A DNA stretch of 64,000 bases, taken from the NCBI RefSeq assembly GCF_026226615.1, contig NZ_JAJAPB010000005.1:62001-126000 (forward strand), given 5' to 3'. The stretch's first letter is position 1. The number at the start of each line of letters is the position of its first letter. Below the pieces are notes generated by a model. That model made no database searches, had not been told where the DNA came from, and worked only from the letters and a program-made list of their open reading frames with translations. Position numbers and translations under genes: made by a program. The DNA comes from Geovibrio ferrireducens. GTDB lineage: Bacteria; Chrysiogenota; Deferribacteres; Deferribacterales; Geovibrionaceae. Shown piece by piece: positions 47,144 through 55,761 of this stretch.

Positions 47144-48199
47144 TTAACCGTTTTTCTTACGTCTGAAACTCAGTTTCGGGAACATTATCCTGATGAGTTC
47201 GAGAATCATAAGACCCTGAAGCATGAAGAACACGCCGAGGGTAAGTACGGTGAAAGCAAGAGCCACCCAGAACTCAATGGGGTAGAGGTCTTTATCGATC
47301 ACAACGTGCATTCTGATCAGACCGAACTCCCTAGTGGTGTTCGCGTGGCATCCTTCACCCTCACAGGACTTGTACCTGTTTTCCACATAAGTGGCGCTGT
47401 CGGGGCTTTTATGGCTGAGTATCTTGTGAACGGACTGTCCGTCTCTCACGTGGCAGTCGATACAAGTGGGCGCATTTTCCATACCGAACTCAACCGCCTT
47501 TCCGTGGAAGGTGTCAAGATAGGTGCTGGCCGCGTTTTTCAGCTTGTGTTTTTCCGCCATGTCGTCCCTTGAGTGGCACTTGCTGCATGTTTTAACAACA
47601 TCTTCGCTGGCGGAGAGGTTTTTGATTCTGTGGGTTACGTGGTTGAAATAGTATTTGTAAGAAGGATCCTGATCGTGGCAGACACTGCATTTCTGGAAGA
47701 TTTTGTCCTGACTTCTGGCATCGTGCACATCCCTTACATCGTCAGTTATGAAACGGTAAGTGGGGTTGCTGTGACAGTCGGTACAGGTGGGAAAATCCTC
47801 TGCAATGCGGGCATTCACGTGTTCGTTATCAACATTGTGAATGCTGCCTTTGAGCTCTTCCACGATTTTTTTGTGAGAGAAGGGTTTGGCCGAATCACCC
47901 ATTGTTATGTGGCATTCGGTTGCACAGTCTACGATCTTGGCTTCTTTGTGAGGTATTTCCTTAATGTCCGTGTGACATCCCGTACACTTGACCTTTGTGT
48001 GTACGGAGTGGGCATACCTGTCGGAATCCACGTAGAACTGTCTTAAATATCCTTCGTCGCTGACCCTGCTGAGACCGGGATACTTGTGACACATCATGCA
48101 GTTTTCATCGTCCGGAACCATGGACGCAGCATGTGCGGAAAGCGTGCCGAACAGAATGCCGACAGCCATGATGGTAAATAAGAAAAATATTCTCATCAT
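47144..48199 (-). CDS. Membrane-anchored multihaem cytochrome c (6 CXXCH, 1 CX3CH, 1 CX4CH)
   Basis: A 351-residue exported protein, first gene of the operon. A signal peptide (about 1-24) is followed by CMMCH, CTGCH, CATECH, CTDCH, CSVCH, CSKCH, CIDCH and CEGEGCH, then a C-terminal transmembrane helix (about 310-335, WVALAFTVLTLGVFFMLQGL) and a short basic tail. Of the eight sites, two have three or four residues between the cysteines. Its end is nine bases before the cytochrome b gene. Best read as the haem-rich partner of the quinol-oxidising complex. Confidence 0.9.
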   Translation of the reverse strand: MMRIFFLFTIMAVGILFGTLSAHAASMVPDDENCMMCHKYPGLSRVSDEGYLRQFYVDSDRYAHSVHTKVKCTGCHTDIKEIPHKEAKIVDCATECHITMGDSAKPFSHKKIVEELKGSIHNVDNEHVNARIAEDFPTCTDCHSNPTYRFITDDVRDVHDARSQDKIFQKCSVCHDQDPSYKYYFNHVTHRIKNLSASEDVVKTCSKCHSRDDMAEKHKLKNAASTYLDTFHGKAVEFGMENAPTCIDCHVRDGQSVHKILSHKSPDSATYVENRYKSCEGEGCHANTTREFGLIRMHVVIDKDLYPIEFWVALAFTVLTLGVFFMLQGLMILELIRIMFPKLSFRRKKNG

Positions 48200-48588
48200 C
48201 CACTCCAGTTTTTTTAAATAAAAGAAATTAAAACAGAAGGTTATATTTCCTAGTTTCCATCTAGACTAAAAGATCTAATCTGTGTTGTCAATAAAGATAC
48301 TGCGTTTTGGAAATGATATGCCGAAATTATTGAAAATACAAAAATCCGCATATTCATAAGTATTTCAATGATTAGCAAACATATGTTATCACAGGGTTTG
48401 GAGCATAGGTCATTTTAGGGTAAAGGACAGGAACAGCGTTATAAAAAACACGGTTTTACTTGAGCTTTACCGCTGTTTCCGGGCACATTTCGATAGGCAT
48501 AGCTATATTATTGATGCAAAAGATAATAATAATATTTATTTACTAGGTTTTCTGTTTTGCTGAAAAGTCTTATTGAAAATCAGTAAGA
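48200..48588. promoter_or_regulatory. Promoter region of the large cytochrome operon
   Basis: 389 AT-rich bases between two minus-strand genes. No gene is seen. A long imperfect inverted repeat ATTGAAAATAC (48329-48339) / GTATTTCAAT (48360-48369) lies about 130-170 bases upstream of the first cytochrome start. I found no sigma-54 element here. The promoter is presumably in the AT-rich 48210-48340 stretch, but no clear -35/-10 pair stands out. Confidence 0.4.
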
Positions 48589-49269
48589 TTAAGAGCGGAG
48601 TAACTCACGGAAAATATTCCACGGATAAAAGGACGGTATATCCGCAGTGACCGAGATCTCACTTCCCAGTGTGGGGTGTATAAAACTCATCTCCCGGTGG
48701 TGGAGGGCTATTGATTCATTTTCAGGTTTCAGTCTGCTGCCGTATTTCGTATCGCAGGCTACCGGACAGCCTATAAAGCCTAGCTGAGCACGGATCTGGT
48801 GGTATCTTCCTGTTTCAAGGCGTATCCTGAGGAGTGAAAATCCGTTCATTTTTGCGATACGCTCATATTCAAGAACTGCGATCTTGGAACCCTTGTGCGG
48901 ATTCGGGGTTATCTTTGCCTTAAAATCACCGTGTGAATGGTGATGGACAAGGGTTCCGCTCTCCTGAGGAGGGTTGCCCTGAATAACGGCAAGATAAATC
49001 TTCTCCGCCTTTTTCTCCCTCAAGGAAGCATTCAGACGGGAAAGAGCCTTGTCGGTTCTGGCAAACAGAACAGCACCGCTCACAGGCCTGTCCAGCCTGT
49101 GGACAGTATGGAGAAACACATTACCCGGTTTGTTGAACTCCCTGCGCACCCACTCGCGGGCATGCTCCTCAAGACTGTCCTTATGCTCGTTTGACACCTG
49201 TGTGCTCAGCCCTGCCGGTTTATTAACCGCCAGAAGATGGTTGTCGCTGTATAAAATATCTAATTTCAT
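48589..49269 (-). CDS. RluA-family pseudouridine synthase
   Basis: A 226-residue RNA-modifying enzyme without an S4 domain. The catalytic motif HRLDRPVSG (about 58-66) with the active Asp is present, preceded by the YSDNHLLAVNKPAGLSTQV opening and followed by LETGRYHQIRAQLGFIGCPV. Target (rRNA or tRNA uridine) cannot be told from sequence. It is monocistronic. Confidence 0.92.
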   Translation of the reverse strand: MKLDILYSDNHLLAVNKPAGLSTQVSNEHKDSLEEHAREWVRREFNKPGNVFLHTVHRLDRPVSGAVLFARTDKALSRLNASLREKKAEKIYLAVIQGNPPQESGTLVHHHSHGDFKAKITPNPHKGSKIAVLEYERIAKMNGFSLLRIRLETGRYHQIRAQLGFIGCPVACDTKYGSRLKPENESIALHHREMSFIHPTLGSEISVTADIPSFYPWNIFRELLRS

Positions 49270-49390
49270 TTTTATGCCCTGTCCGTTTCTGTTATTTATA
49301 AATTGTTCTCAGGAGGATATTGTTCCCGCATATGGTTGGTAAATAATGTTTTTAGGTCATTCTGAACACAGTGCGGGCACAGCCGGAAGC

Positions 49391-50239
49391 TTATCCCCGC
49401 TTCCATGCGGCGAAATAGCCTGCCGGTATGGGCAGCGGGCTTTCGCCTCTGTCCAGAGTGAGCTCTCTTGTTTCGATCTCGCCGCCCTTGCCTTTCATCG
49501 CCTGAGTGAGGATATTCTTAAGCGTAAGCGGAGTGTAGCCCGGAGTATGGCATGTGAGTATTATAAACGAAGGATTATCGTTCATCACGCTGCGGCAGAG
49601 TTTTATTATTTCAGGCAGATGAGTGTCTATCTTGAATACTTCGCCCTTGCTGCCTCTGCCGAAGCTGGGGGGGTCGAGTATTATGCCGTCGTATCTTGAA
49701 CCGCGTTTTTCTTCACGCTTAAGGTACTTGATCACATCATCGGTGATCCATTTGACTTTTGCAGGGTCAAGCTCGTTGAGAATTATGTTCCTCTTCGCGA
49801 GGTCATTTATCTTCTGTGAAGCGTCAACATGGGTCACTTCCGCCCCGGCCTTGCATGCAGCGAGGGTCGCAGCGCCGGAGTAAGAGAAAAGGTTCAGCAC
49901 ACGGAGTTTCCTGTCCGCACTTTTTATAAGCTCGGCCATGAAGCCCCATGAATACCTGTGTTCGGGGAACACGCCGAGATGTCCGAAGTCTGTGGGGCTG
50001 ATGTAAAACTTCAGTCCGTCTACCTCTATCACCCACTCTCTGGGCAGTGTTTTTCTGTATGACCAGCTGTTCCCCCCTTCTCTGGAAAATATTGCGTGAA
50101 CGTTCTTCCATTCGTTTTCCGAAACGGATTTGTTCCACACTGCCTGAGCGCAGGGTCGGTCCAGTATAAAGCTGCCGACCTTTTCCAGCTTTCTTCCGCT
50201 TCCGCTGTCCAGAACTGAATAGGTTCCTGAGGGGTTCAT
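49391..50239 (-). CDS. SAM-dependent RNA methyltransferase (RlmI/RlmK-like)
   Basis: About 282 residues from the ATG at 50239, which follows AGGAGA; a 39-codon upstream extension is unlikely. The Rossmann methyltransferase core shows VLNLFSYSGAATLAACKAGA (SAM binding) and ILDPPSFGRGSKGEVF (the DPPSF motif of RNA cytosine/guanine methyltransferases). It lacks the N-terminal PUA domain of full-length RlmI (about 396 aa). Base target uncertain. Confidence 0.88.
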   Translation of the reverse strand: MNPSGTYSVLDSGSGRKLEKVGSFILDRPCAQAVWNKSVSENEWKNVHAIFSREGGNSWSYRKTLPREWVIEVDGLKFYISPTDFGHLGVFPEHRYSWGFMAELIKSADRKLRVLNLFSYSGAATLAACKAGAEVTHVDASQKINDLAKRNIILNELDPAKVKWITDDVIKYLKREEKRGSRYDGIILDPPSFGRGSKGEVFKIDTHLPEIIKLCRSVMNDNPSFIILTCHTPGYTPLTLKNILTQAMKGKGGEIETRELTLDRGESPLPIPAGYFAAWKRG

Positions 50240-50556
50240 AGACTGTCTCCTTTTGAAAATCCGGTGATCCGCTGAATCTACCAGAAACGGCAGGGAAGGC
50301 AACAGATAAAAAAGAAAAGCCTGAGCGCGGGAAGAGTTCATCTGAGCTTGATTCAATATTTATTTAAACTTTTACTTTTGCTTTACTCCAGGACTGTTAA
50401 TCTATGACAGTATGGGGTTTTATGCTCGAAAAAGAGCATGTCCGGGTGTGTGAACCAATGTAAAAATTGTTTAGGCATTATTTTTCTAGTGCAATTATTA
50501 CGCAAGTGCCTATATTCCCTATTGGTTTTATCTGAGATAAAAGAGGTCGCAATAAG
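50240..50556. other. Divergent intergenic region before the two-component genes
   Basis: 317 bases. It holds a small inverted repeat ATGCTC-N6-GAGCAT (50422-50439) and AT-rich stretches upstream of the response regulator start. No gene is seen. AAAAGAGGTCGCAATAAG precedes the ATG at 50557. Confidence 0.5.
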
Positions 50557-51252
50557 ATGAGATTGCTGTTGATTGAAGACGATTCGGATCTTGCGGAAAA
50601 CGTAATCGACTATTTTGAAATGCAGGGCTGGAGCGTGGACTACGCCATTACAGGTGAGGCGGGTCTGCAATTCGCACAGGAGAACCATTATGATGCTCTT
50701 GTGCTTGACATCAACCTTCCCGGCATTAACGGTTTTGAAGTATGCAGGCTGCTGAGACAGAAACTGAGGCTGAACATGCCCGTAATTATGCTGACTGCCA
50801 GAACCATGCTTAACGATAAGCTGGACGGTTTTGAATCAGGTACGGACGATTACCTGCCGAAGCCTTTTGAGCTTGCTGAGCTCAAGGTGCGTCTGGAAGC
50901 TGCGGTGAGAAGGACAAAGCACAGTGTCGCAGAGGTTTTTGAAGTGGGCGGGCTCAGCCTTGACCCTGAAAACGGCTGTGTTATGCGCAGCGGGAAAATA
51001 ATAGATCTTCCCGGAGTCTGTTTCACCATCCTTCGCGAACTGATGGAGGCTCACCCAGGTATAGTTTCCAAAGAGGAACTGGAGTACGCCATATGGAAGG
51101 ATCAGCCGCCGCAGACAAATGCCCTCAAAGCGCATTTTTACACACTGCGCCAGCTTGTGGATAAGCCTTTTGAGAAAGAACTTCTCCATACAGTGAGGGG
51201 AAGAGGATATAAAATAGCCGAAGAAGCTCCAGAGGAGCCTGATGCGGTTTAA
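50557..51252 (+). CDS. OmpR-family response regulator (TorR-like context)
   Basis: A 231-residue regulator. The receiver has DD at 8-9, the phosphoacceptor Asp51 (ALVLDINLPG), Thr near 80 (MLTART) and Lys in LPKPFELAE. The winged-helix domain ends HTVRGRGYKI, the OmpR signature. Overlaps the kinase gene by 11 bases. Placement before a TorA-type reductase suggests a TorR-like role in inducing it. Confidence 0.93.
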   Translation: MRLLLIEDDSDLAENVIDYFEMQGWSVDYAITGEAGLQFAQENHYDALVLDINLPGINGFEVCRLLRQKLRLNMPVIMLTARTMLNDKLDGFESGTDDYLPKPFELAELKVRLEAAVRRTKHSVAEVFEVGGLSLDPENGCVMRSGKIIDLPGVCFTILRELMEAHPGIVSKEELEYAIWKDQPPQTNALKAHFYTLRQLVDKPFEKELLHTVRGRGYKIAEEAPEEPDAV

Positions 51253-52594
51253 AACCGGCCTAAGAAGCAGAATAATTCTTGTCTTCATAGGCACAAGCCT
51301 TCTTCTTGGTTCGCTTATAGTTTTCGGGGTTATATTTTCGACCCAGCTAAGCGAAACAAGATCAAAGCAGAGGACGATAAAAATGGAGGCGGAGTATTAT
51401 CTCCGCAGCCATATGTCCACCTTTGCTGCCCCTACCTCCAACTCATTTTTTATGCCGAAGCCGTCTTCACCGTTCATAAATGTTTACTACGGTGAAGAGC
51501 TTCTGCCGGAGTGGGCAAAAAAGGATCTGACCAAACTGCCTGAGGGAGAATATTCAAGAACCAGCAACCAGCAGAAATATCACATTATCATAAGAAATCT
51601 GCCCGACGGCGAAAGATTCTACATGCTGTATAATGTTACCAGGCTGGATGCCAGCAGGGAATCACTGAGCTCTCTCCGGGTTACTATACTTGGTGTGCTC
51701 ATGCCCATCATGGTTTTCGGCTTTGTTATGGGGCTGATAACGGCGCACAAGGTCATCAACCCTGTGGTCACTCTGGCTGATTACATAAAAGAGCGCGGTA
51801 CGGGCTCCCCGCTGCCGGATGACTTCGTAAACAGTTACAGGGATGATGAGATAGGCTTTCTCGCTGCCACCCTGAAAAACACTCTGGACGATCTCCACGC
51901 TTCCGTAGCAAGGGAGGCAGCATTCGCAAGGGATGCATCACACGAACTGCGGACACCCGTGGCCACAATCAAAGGCGCTCTGGAACTGCTGGAACAGACC
52001 GGGGCTACTGAGGATGAAAAAATCGCCCGTATAGTGGGGCGCGTGGAACGTGCCACTGCCAAGATGGAGCATCTTATCAAATCCTTCCTCTGGCTTTCCA
52101 GATACGAAACCACAGGGGAGTTTGACTTTGAGGAAACAGACACCCTGACAGTCGTGAATGAGACTGTTCAGGAGCATATGTATCTTATAACAGGAAAACC
52201 TGTTAAAGTTGAAGTAGAGGAGCTTTACCCCCAGAAGCTTCCTGTCGCCCCGCAGGTGATGAACATACTTATCTCCAACCTGCTGCGAAACGCATTCACC
52301 TACACCCAGACAGGCAAGGTGACTGTGATTATAAGAGAAAAGTGTCTCTCAGTGAAGGATACCGGCATGGGCATAAGCAGCGCCCAGCTTAACCTGCTGA
52401 GAAAAAACTCAGGAAAATACCACGCGGAAGGCTTCGGCTTCGGTGTCGCCATAGTAAGGCGTCTCTGTTTCAGCCTCGGCTGGAGCTTCCTGATTGAATC
52501 TGAAAAGGACAAGGGTACAACCGTCACGCTTTGCTACAACTTAAAAGAAGACTGCGGCTGCGACACCAAGGTTGCCGCTGAAAATGAAGCGTGA
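51242..52594 (+). CDS. Sensor histidine kinase paired with the OmpR-type regulator
   Basis: A 450-residue membrane kinase: TM1 about 10-32, a periplasmic sensor of about 110 residues, TM2 about 147-168, HAMP, phosphoacceptor SHELRTP (His234), and ATPase motifs NLLRNAFTY, DTGMGIS and GFGFGVAIV. Catalytic residues are intact. The C-terminus ends in an unusual Cys pair (EDCGCDTK). It is not the multi-domain TorS hybrid type. The stimulus is unknown; the adjacent reductase suggests its substrate or anaerobiosis. Confidence 0.92.
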   Translation: MRFKTGLRSRIILVFIGTSLLLGSLIVFGVIFSTQLSETRSKQRTIKMEAEYYLRSHMSTFAAPTSNSFFMPKPSSPFINVYYGEELLPEWAKKDLTKLPEGEYSRTSNQQKYHIIIRNLPDGERFYMLYNVTRLDASRESLSSLRVTILGVLMPIMVFGFVMGLITAHKVINPVVTLADYIKERGTGSPLPDDFVNSYRDDEIGFLAATLKNTLDDLHASVAREAAFARDASHELRTPVATIKGALELLEQTGATEDEKIARIVGRVERATAKMEHLIKSFLWLSRYETTGEFDFEETDTLTVVNETVQEHMYLITGKPVKVEVEELYPQKLPVAPQVMNILISNLLRNAFTYTQTGKVTVIIREKCLSVKDTGMGISSAQLNLLRKNSGKYHAEGFGFGVAIVRRLCFSLGWSFLIESEKDKGTTVTLCYNLKEDCGCDTKVAAENEA

Positions 52595-52627
52595 CGCAAT
52601 GCGTTATTATTACGAGGTTATTGTTTT

Positions 52628-55021
52628 ATGAACGGTTTTGACGGAATAAGCAGAAGAGACCTTCTAAAAATGGGTCTTTTTTCTTCCGCCTTAATGCTGA
52701 GCGGATCTTACAATGAGCTGTTTGCAATGACAGATAAGTCCGCTGCCGTGAAAATTCCTCACGCCACACACTTCGGCGCGCTTAAGGCTGTTGTCTCAGG
52801 CGGCAGATTCATGGGGGCGGAACCTCATGAAAATGATTACGCGCCTACCTCCATGCTTTACAGCCTGCCGGAATACGTGCACTCGCAGAACAGAATAAAA
52901 TACCCCTGCGTCAGGAAAAGCTTTCTCGCCGGGCAAAGAAACACAGCACTGAGAGGCTGCGAGGAATTTGTCCGGGTCGACTGGAAAACTGCCCTCGATC
53001 TTGTGGCTAAAATACTGAAAGATGTAAAAAACAATAACGGTAACGAATCAATATACCGCCCTTCTTTCGCCGGATGGTCACACCCCGGAGTCATAGGCAG
53101 ACCGGACATACTTCAGGGAAGGTTTCTGGGGCTTTTCGGCGGATTTACCGATACAATAGGCGATTACTCTGCCGGAGCCGCAACCCATATCCTGCCCCAT
53201 GTCATGGGCGGGTTGGAAATATACAGCTATCAGACCACCTACGAAATGATAGCAAAACACACCAAAACCATGGTGCTCTGGGGCTCTGACCCGTTCAAGA
53301 CTTTCCGCATAAGCTATTCTGTGCCCGACCATTCCAGAATTGAGTGGTTCGTTAATATGAAAAACTCCGGAATGAAGTTCATAAGCATAGACCCTGTGTA
53401 CACCGAAACGGCTAAGTTTATGGATGCCGAGTGGATTCCCATAAAGCCGAACACCGATGTGGCGATGATAATGGCGATCTGCTTTGAACTGCTCCTTAAC
53501 GGCGAATATGACAGCTCGTTCATGGATAAATATACCGTGGGCTTCGATATTTTCAAAAACTACCTCACAGGCAGAAGCGACGGAGTGCGCAAAAGCCCTG
53601 AGTGGGCAGAAAAAATATGCGGCATAAGCTCCGGAACCATAAGAAGACTTGCTACCGAGTTCCGGAAAACAGGTACTCTGCTGAACAGCCACTACGGCTG
53701 CCAGCGCGCGGACAACGGCGAGCAGTTCCACTGGGCGCTCATCACCCTTGCCTGTATGCTGGGGCATGTGGGAACTCCCGGGGGCGGATACCACTTCGGA
53801 GACGGAGGACTTGCCTATTCCGGCAAGGCTATGCCCCGCAGGATGTCACAGGGGCGAAACCCCGCCAGAACCGTGATACCCGCGTCCAGAATAGGCGAGA
53901 TGCTTCTGAACCCGGGCAGAACCATTGACTTCAACGGAAACAAGATCACCTACCCCAAGATCTCCCTGCTGCATAATATGGGCTCAAATATCATCACCCA
54001 GCACCCCAATACCAATGAACTGCTGGAAGGGATGCGCGGAGTGGAGAACATAATCACTCACGAAATAGTATGGAACGCCACGGCTAAATATGCGGACATA
54101 GTTCTGCCCGTTACCTCCACTTTTGAAAGAAATGACATAACCTACGGAGACCTCTATTCCAATACACATATATGGGCAATGAAACAGGTTGTACCGCCTC
54201 TTTTTGAATCCAGAGACGACTACTGGATACTCACTGAGCTTTCCAAACGCCTCGGTTTTGAAAAGGATTTCACCGAAGGACGCAGCCAGATGGACTGGAT
54301 ACGCTGGAGCTATTCAAATGTGGAAACCAATGTTCCTTTTGAGCAGTTCTGGAGACAGGGTTCGATAGAATTCAAAGTGCCTTCAAAAAATAAAAACTTT
54401 GTCAGGCTTGCGGATTTCCGCAAAAACCCTCAGGCTTCGCCGCTGTTCACCCCATCGGGCAAGATAGAGATCTTCTCCGAAAAAGTTGCCAGCTTCGGCT
54501 ATGACGACTGTCCGGGGCATCCCACATGGATCGAACCCAAAGAGTGGCTTGGGGCTGATCTGGCAAAAAGGCATAAGTATCACCTTCTTTCCATACACCC
54601 CAAACACAGGCTGCATTCGCAGATGGATAACATTTCCCTTAAGGAGCAGTACAAAGTGAAGGGGCGTGAACCGATTGTCATTAACCCTGATGATGCCCGT
54701 GAGCTTGGAATAAGGGAGGGCGACCTCGTTGAGGTATACAATGACAGGGGCTCGATAATCTGCGGGGCACAGGTGAGCGCCACACTGAGAAGGTTCGTTG
54801 TCAGGGTTGACGAGGGGGCATGGTACTCCCCGGAGGAGCCCTGCGGTGTCGGAGCGCGATGTGTCAGCGGCAATGTGAACGTTCTCACACCATCCAGACC
54901 GACATCAAAACTGGCTCAGGCATGTGCCGCTCACAGCTGTCTTGTGTCATTAAGAAAATTTCAGGGAAAAATTAAAAATAACGAGGCGTACAAAAATCCG
55001 GTTGTAATAACGGAAGAATAA
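52628..55021 (+). CDS. Tat-exported TMAO/biotin-sulfoxide-type molybdenum reductase (TorA/BisC-like)
   Basis: A 797-residue periplasmic Mo-bis-MGD enzyme. The twin-arginine leader is SRRDLLKMG (8-16). It lacks the N-terminal CxxC/CxxxC cluster motif, so it carries no [4Fe-4S] cluster, as in TorA, DorA and BisC. The Mo-ligand Ser is in IGDYSAGAATH. Further family text includes VLWGSDPFKTFRI, NSHYGCQRADNGEQFHW and GTPGGGYHFGDGG, and the C-terminal MGD domain with HRLHSQMDN. TMAO, DMSO or other N- or S-oxide reduction is likely; the exact substrate is not determinable. The gene follows a two-component system and precedes a monohaem cytochrome. Confidence 0.92.
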   Translation: MNGFDGISRRDLLKMGLFSSALMLSGSYNELFAMTDKSAAVKIPHATHFGALKAVVSGGRFMGAEPHENDYAPTSMLYSLPEYVHSQNRIKYPCVRKSFLAGQRNTALRGCEEFVRVDWKTALDLVAKILKDVKNNNGNESIYRPSFAGWSHPGVIGRPDILQGRFLGLFGGFTDTIGDYSAGAATHILPHVMGGLEIYSYQTTYEMIAKHTKTMVLWGSDPFKTFRISYSVPDHSRIEWFVNMKNSGMKFISIDPVYTETAKFMDAEWIPIKPNTDVAMIMAICFELLLNGEYDSSFMDKYTVGFDIFKNYLTGRSDGVRKSPEWAEKICGISSGTIRRLATEFRKTGTLLNSHYGCQRADNGEQFHWALITLACMLGHVGTPGGGYHFGDGGLAYSGKAMPRRMSQGRNPARTVIPASRIGEMLLNPGRTIDFNGNKITYPKISLLHNMGSNIITQHPNTNELLEGMRGVENIITHEIVWNATAKYADIVLPVTSTFERNDITYGDLYSNTHIWAMKQVVPPLFESRDDYWILTELSKRLGFEKDFTEGRSQMDWIRWSYSNVETNVPFEQFWRQGSIEFKVPSKNKNFVRLADFRKNPQASPLFTPSGKIEIFSEKVASFGYDDCPGHPTWIEPKEWLGADLAKRHKYHLLSIHPKHRLHSQMDNISLKEQYKVKGREPIVINPDDARELGIREGDLVEVYNDRGSIICGAQVSATLRRFVVRVDEGAWYSPEEPCGVGARCVSGNVNVLTPSRPTSKLAQACAAHSCLVSLRKFQGKIKNNEAYKNPVVITEE

Positions 55022-55036
55022 TATTAAGTAATAAAG

Positions 55037-55570
55037 ATGAACAAAGCCATCACTATCAGTTATACATTTTTACTACTTCTCTTCTGTCTGCTGAGTGCCT
55101 CTGCCTCTGAAAAGGGCTGGCTCAATAAAAACATTGAACTCACTGATGATAAAGGAAGAAAAACCGTTCTCCTCCAGTTCGGTTCACCCATCGAAGACAG
55201 CAGGCTCACTGCGTGGATGAGAAAAGGGGATAAAACCCTGTACTCCGAAGACGGCAGGATGACCTACGGAATACTTTACGAATCCTCAGCGGCTGTTGAA
55301 ACAGGCAGCACAAGCCACGGAATGCGTGAAGTTATGATCAAGGGCTATATAAAAAGCGAGTACATATCCCCCAGCCTCGCCTCAGCTTTGAGAGAGTATG
55401 AGGATATGTACTACGAAATATGCAGTTCCTGCCACTCGGCCATTAACCACAGAAGGTTCAGTGTTGAGCAGTGGGCGGGTATAATGAGCTCAATGAAGAC
55501 CCATGCAAAAATATCTGACAATGATTCTGCAGGTCTTTACAGATACATAAAACTGATTATCACCGAATAA
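55037..55570 (+). CDS. Monohaem periplasmic protein, electron donor to the TorA-like enzyme
   Basis: A 177-residue protein with a signal peptide (about 1-24) and one haem site CSSCH near residue 134. The pattern YEICSSCHSAINHRRFSVEQ then WAGIMSSMKTHAKISDND resembles the C-terminal monohaem domain of TorC/DorC. The N-terminal domain (about 25-110) is unlike the tetrahaem part of TorC. It likely passes electrons to the adjacent reductase and needs another quinol oxidase partner. It follows torA by 15 bases. Confidence 0.82.
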   Translation: MNKAITISYTFLLLLFCLLSASASEKGWLNKNIELTDDKGRKTVLLQFGSPIEDSRLTAWMRKGDKTLYSEDGRMTYGILYESSAAVETGSTSHGMREVMIKGYIKSEYISPSLASALREYEDMYYEICSSCHSAINHRRFSVEQWAGIMSSMKTHAKISDNDSAGLYRYIKLIITE

Positions 55571-55761
55571 ACTTCATCTTTCTCCTATTTTTCTCTTTTT
55601 ATCGAATTATACAGCCGTCCTCTTTACCTACTGTTTACCCCTGTCATGTTAGAAATATCACAATTCATTCAGAACATGATCTGTTACAGCGGCGGCTCCC
55701 CGGCCGCCAGACGAGGAGGAAGATTATATCAGTTTTCCAACAGGAAAAATTTAAAGATTTA
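55571..55761. promoter_or_regulatory. Intergenic region before dmsA
   Basis: 191 bases with a T-rich tail after the monohaem gene, a hairpin GCGGC-N9-GCCGC (55689-55707) and GAGGAGGAAG (55714-55723), which is 39 bases before the dmsA ATG and thus too far to be its ribosome site. It may belong to a lost short leader. No clear FNR-type site is seen. Confidence 0.35.

Noticed and set aside
48200-48588. Sigma-54 promoter before the large cytochrome operon
   Set aside because: No GG-N10-GC element with correct spacing on the minus strand was found.
53078-53794. Antisense frame of 238 codons in the TorA-like gene
   Set aside because: Shadow frame; the sense gene is continuous and well supported.
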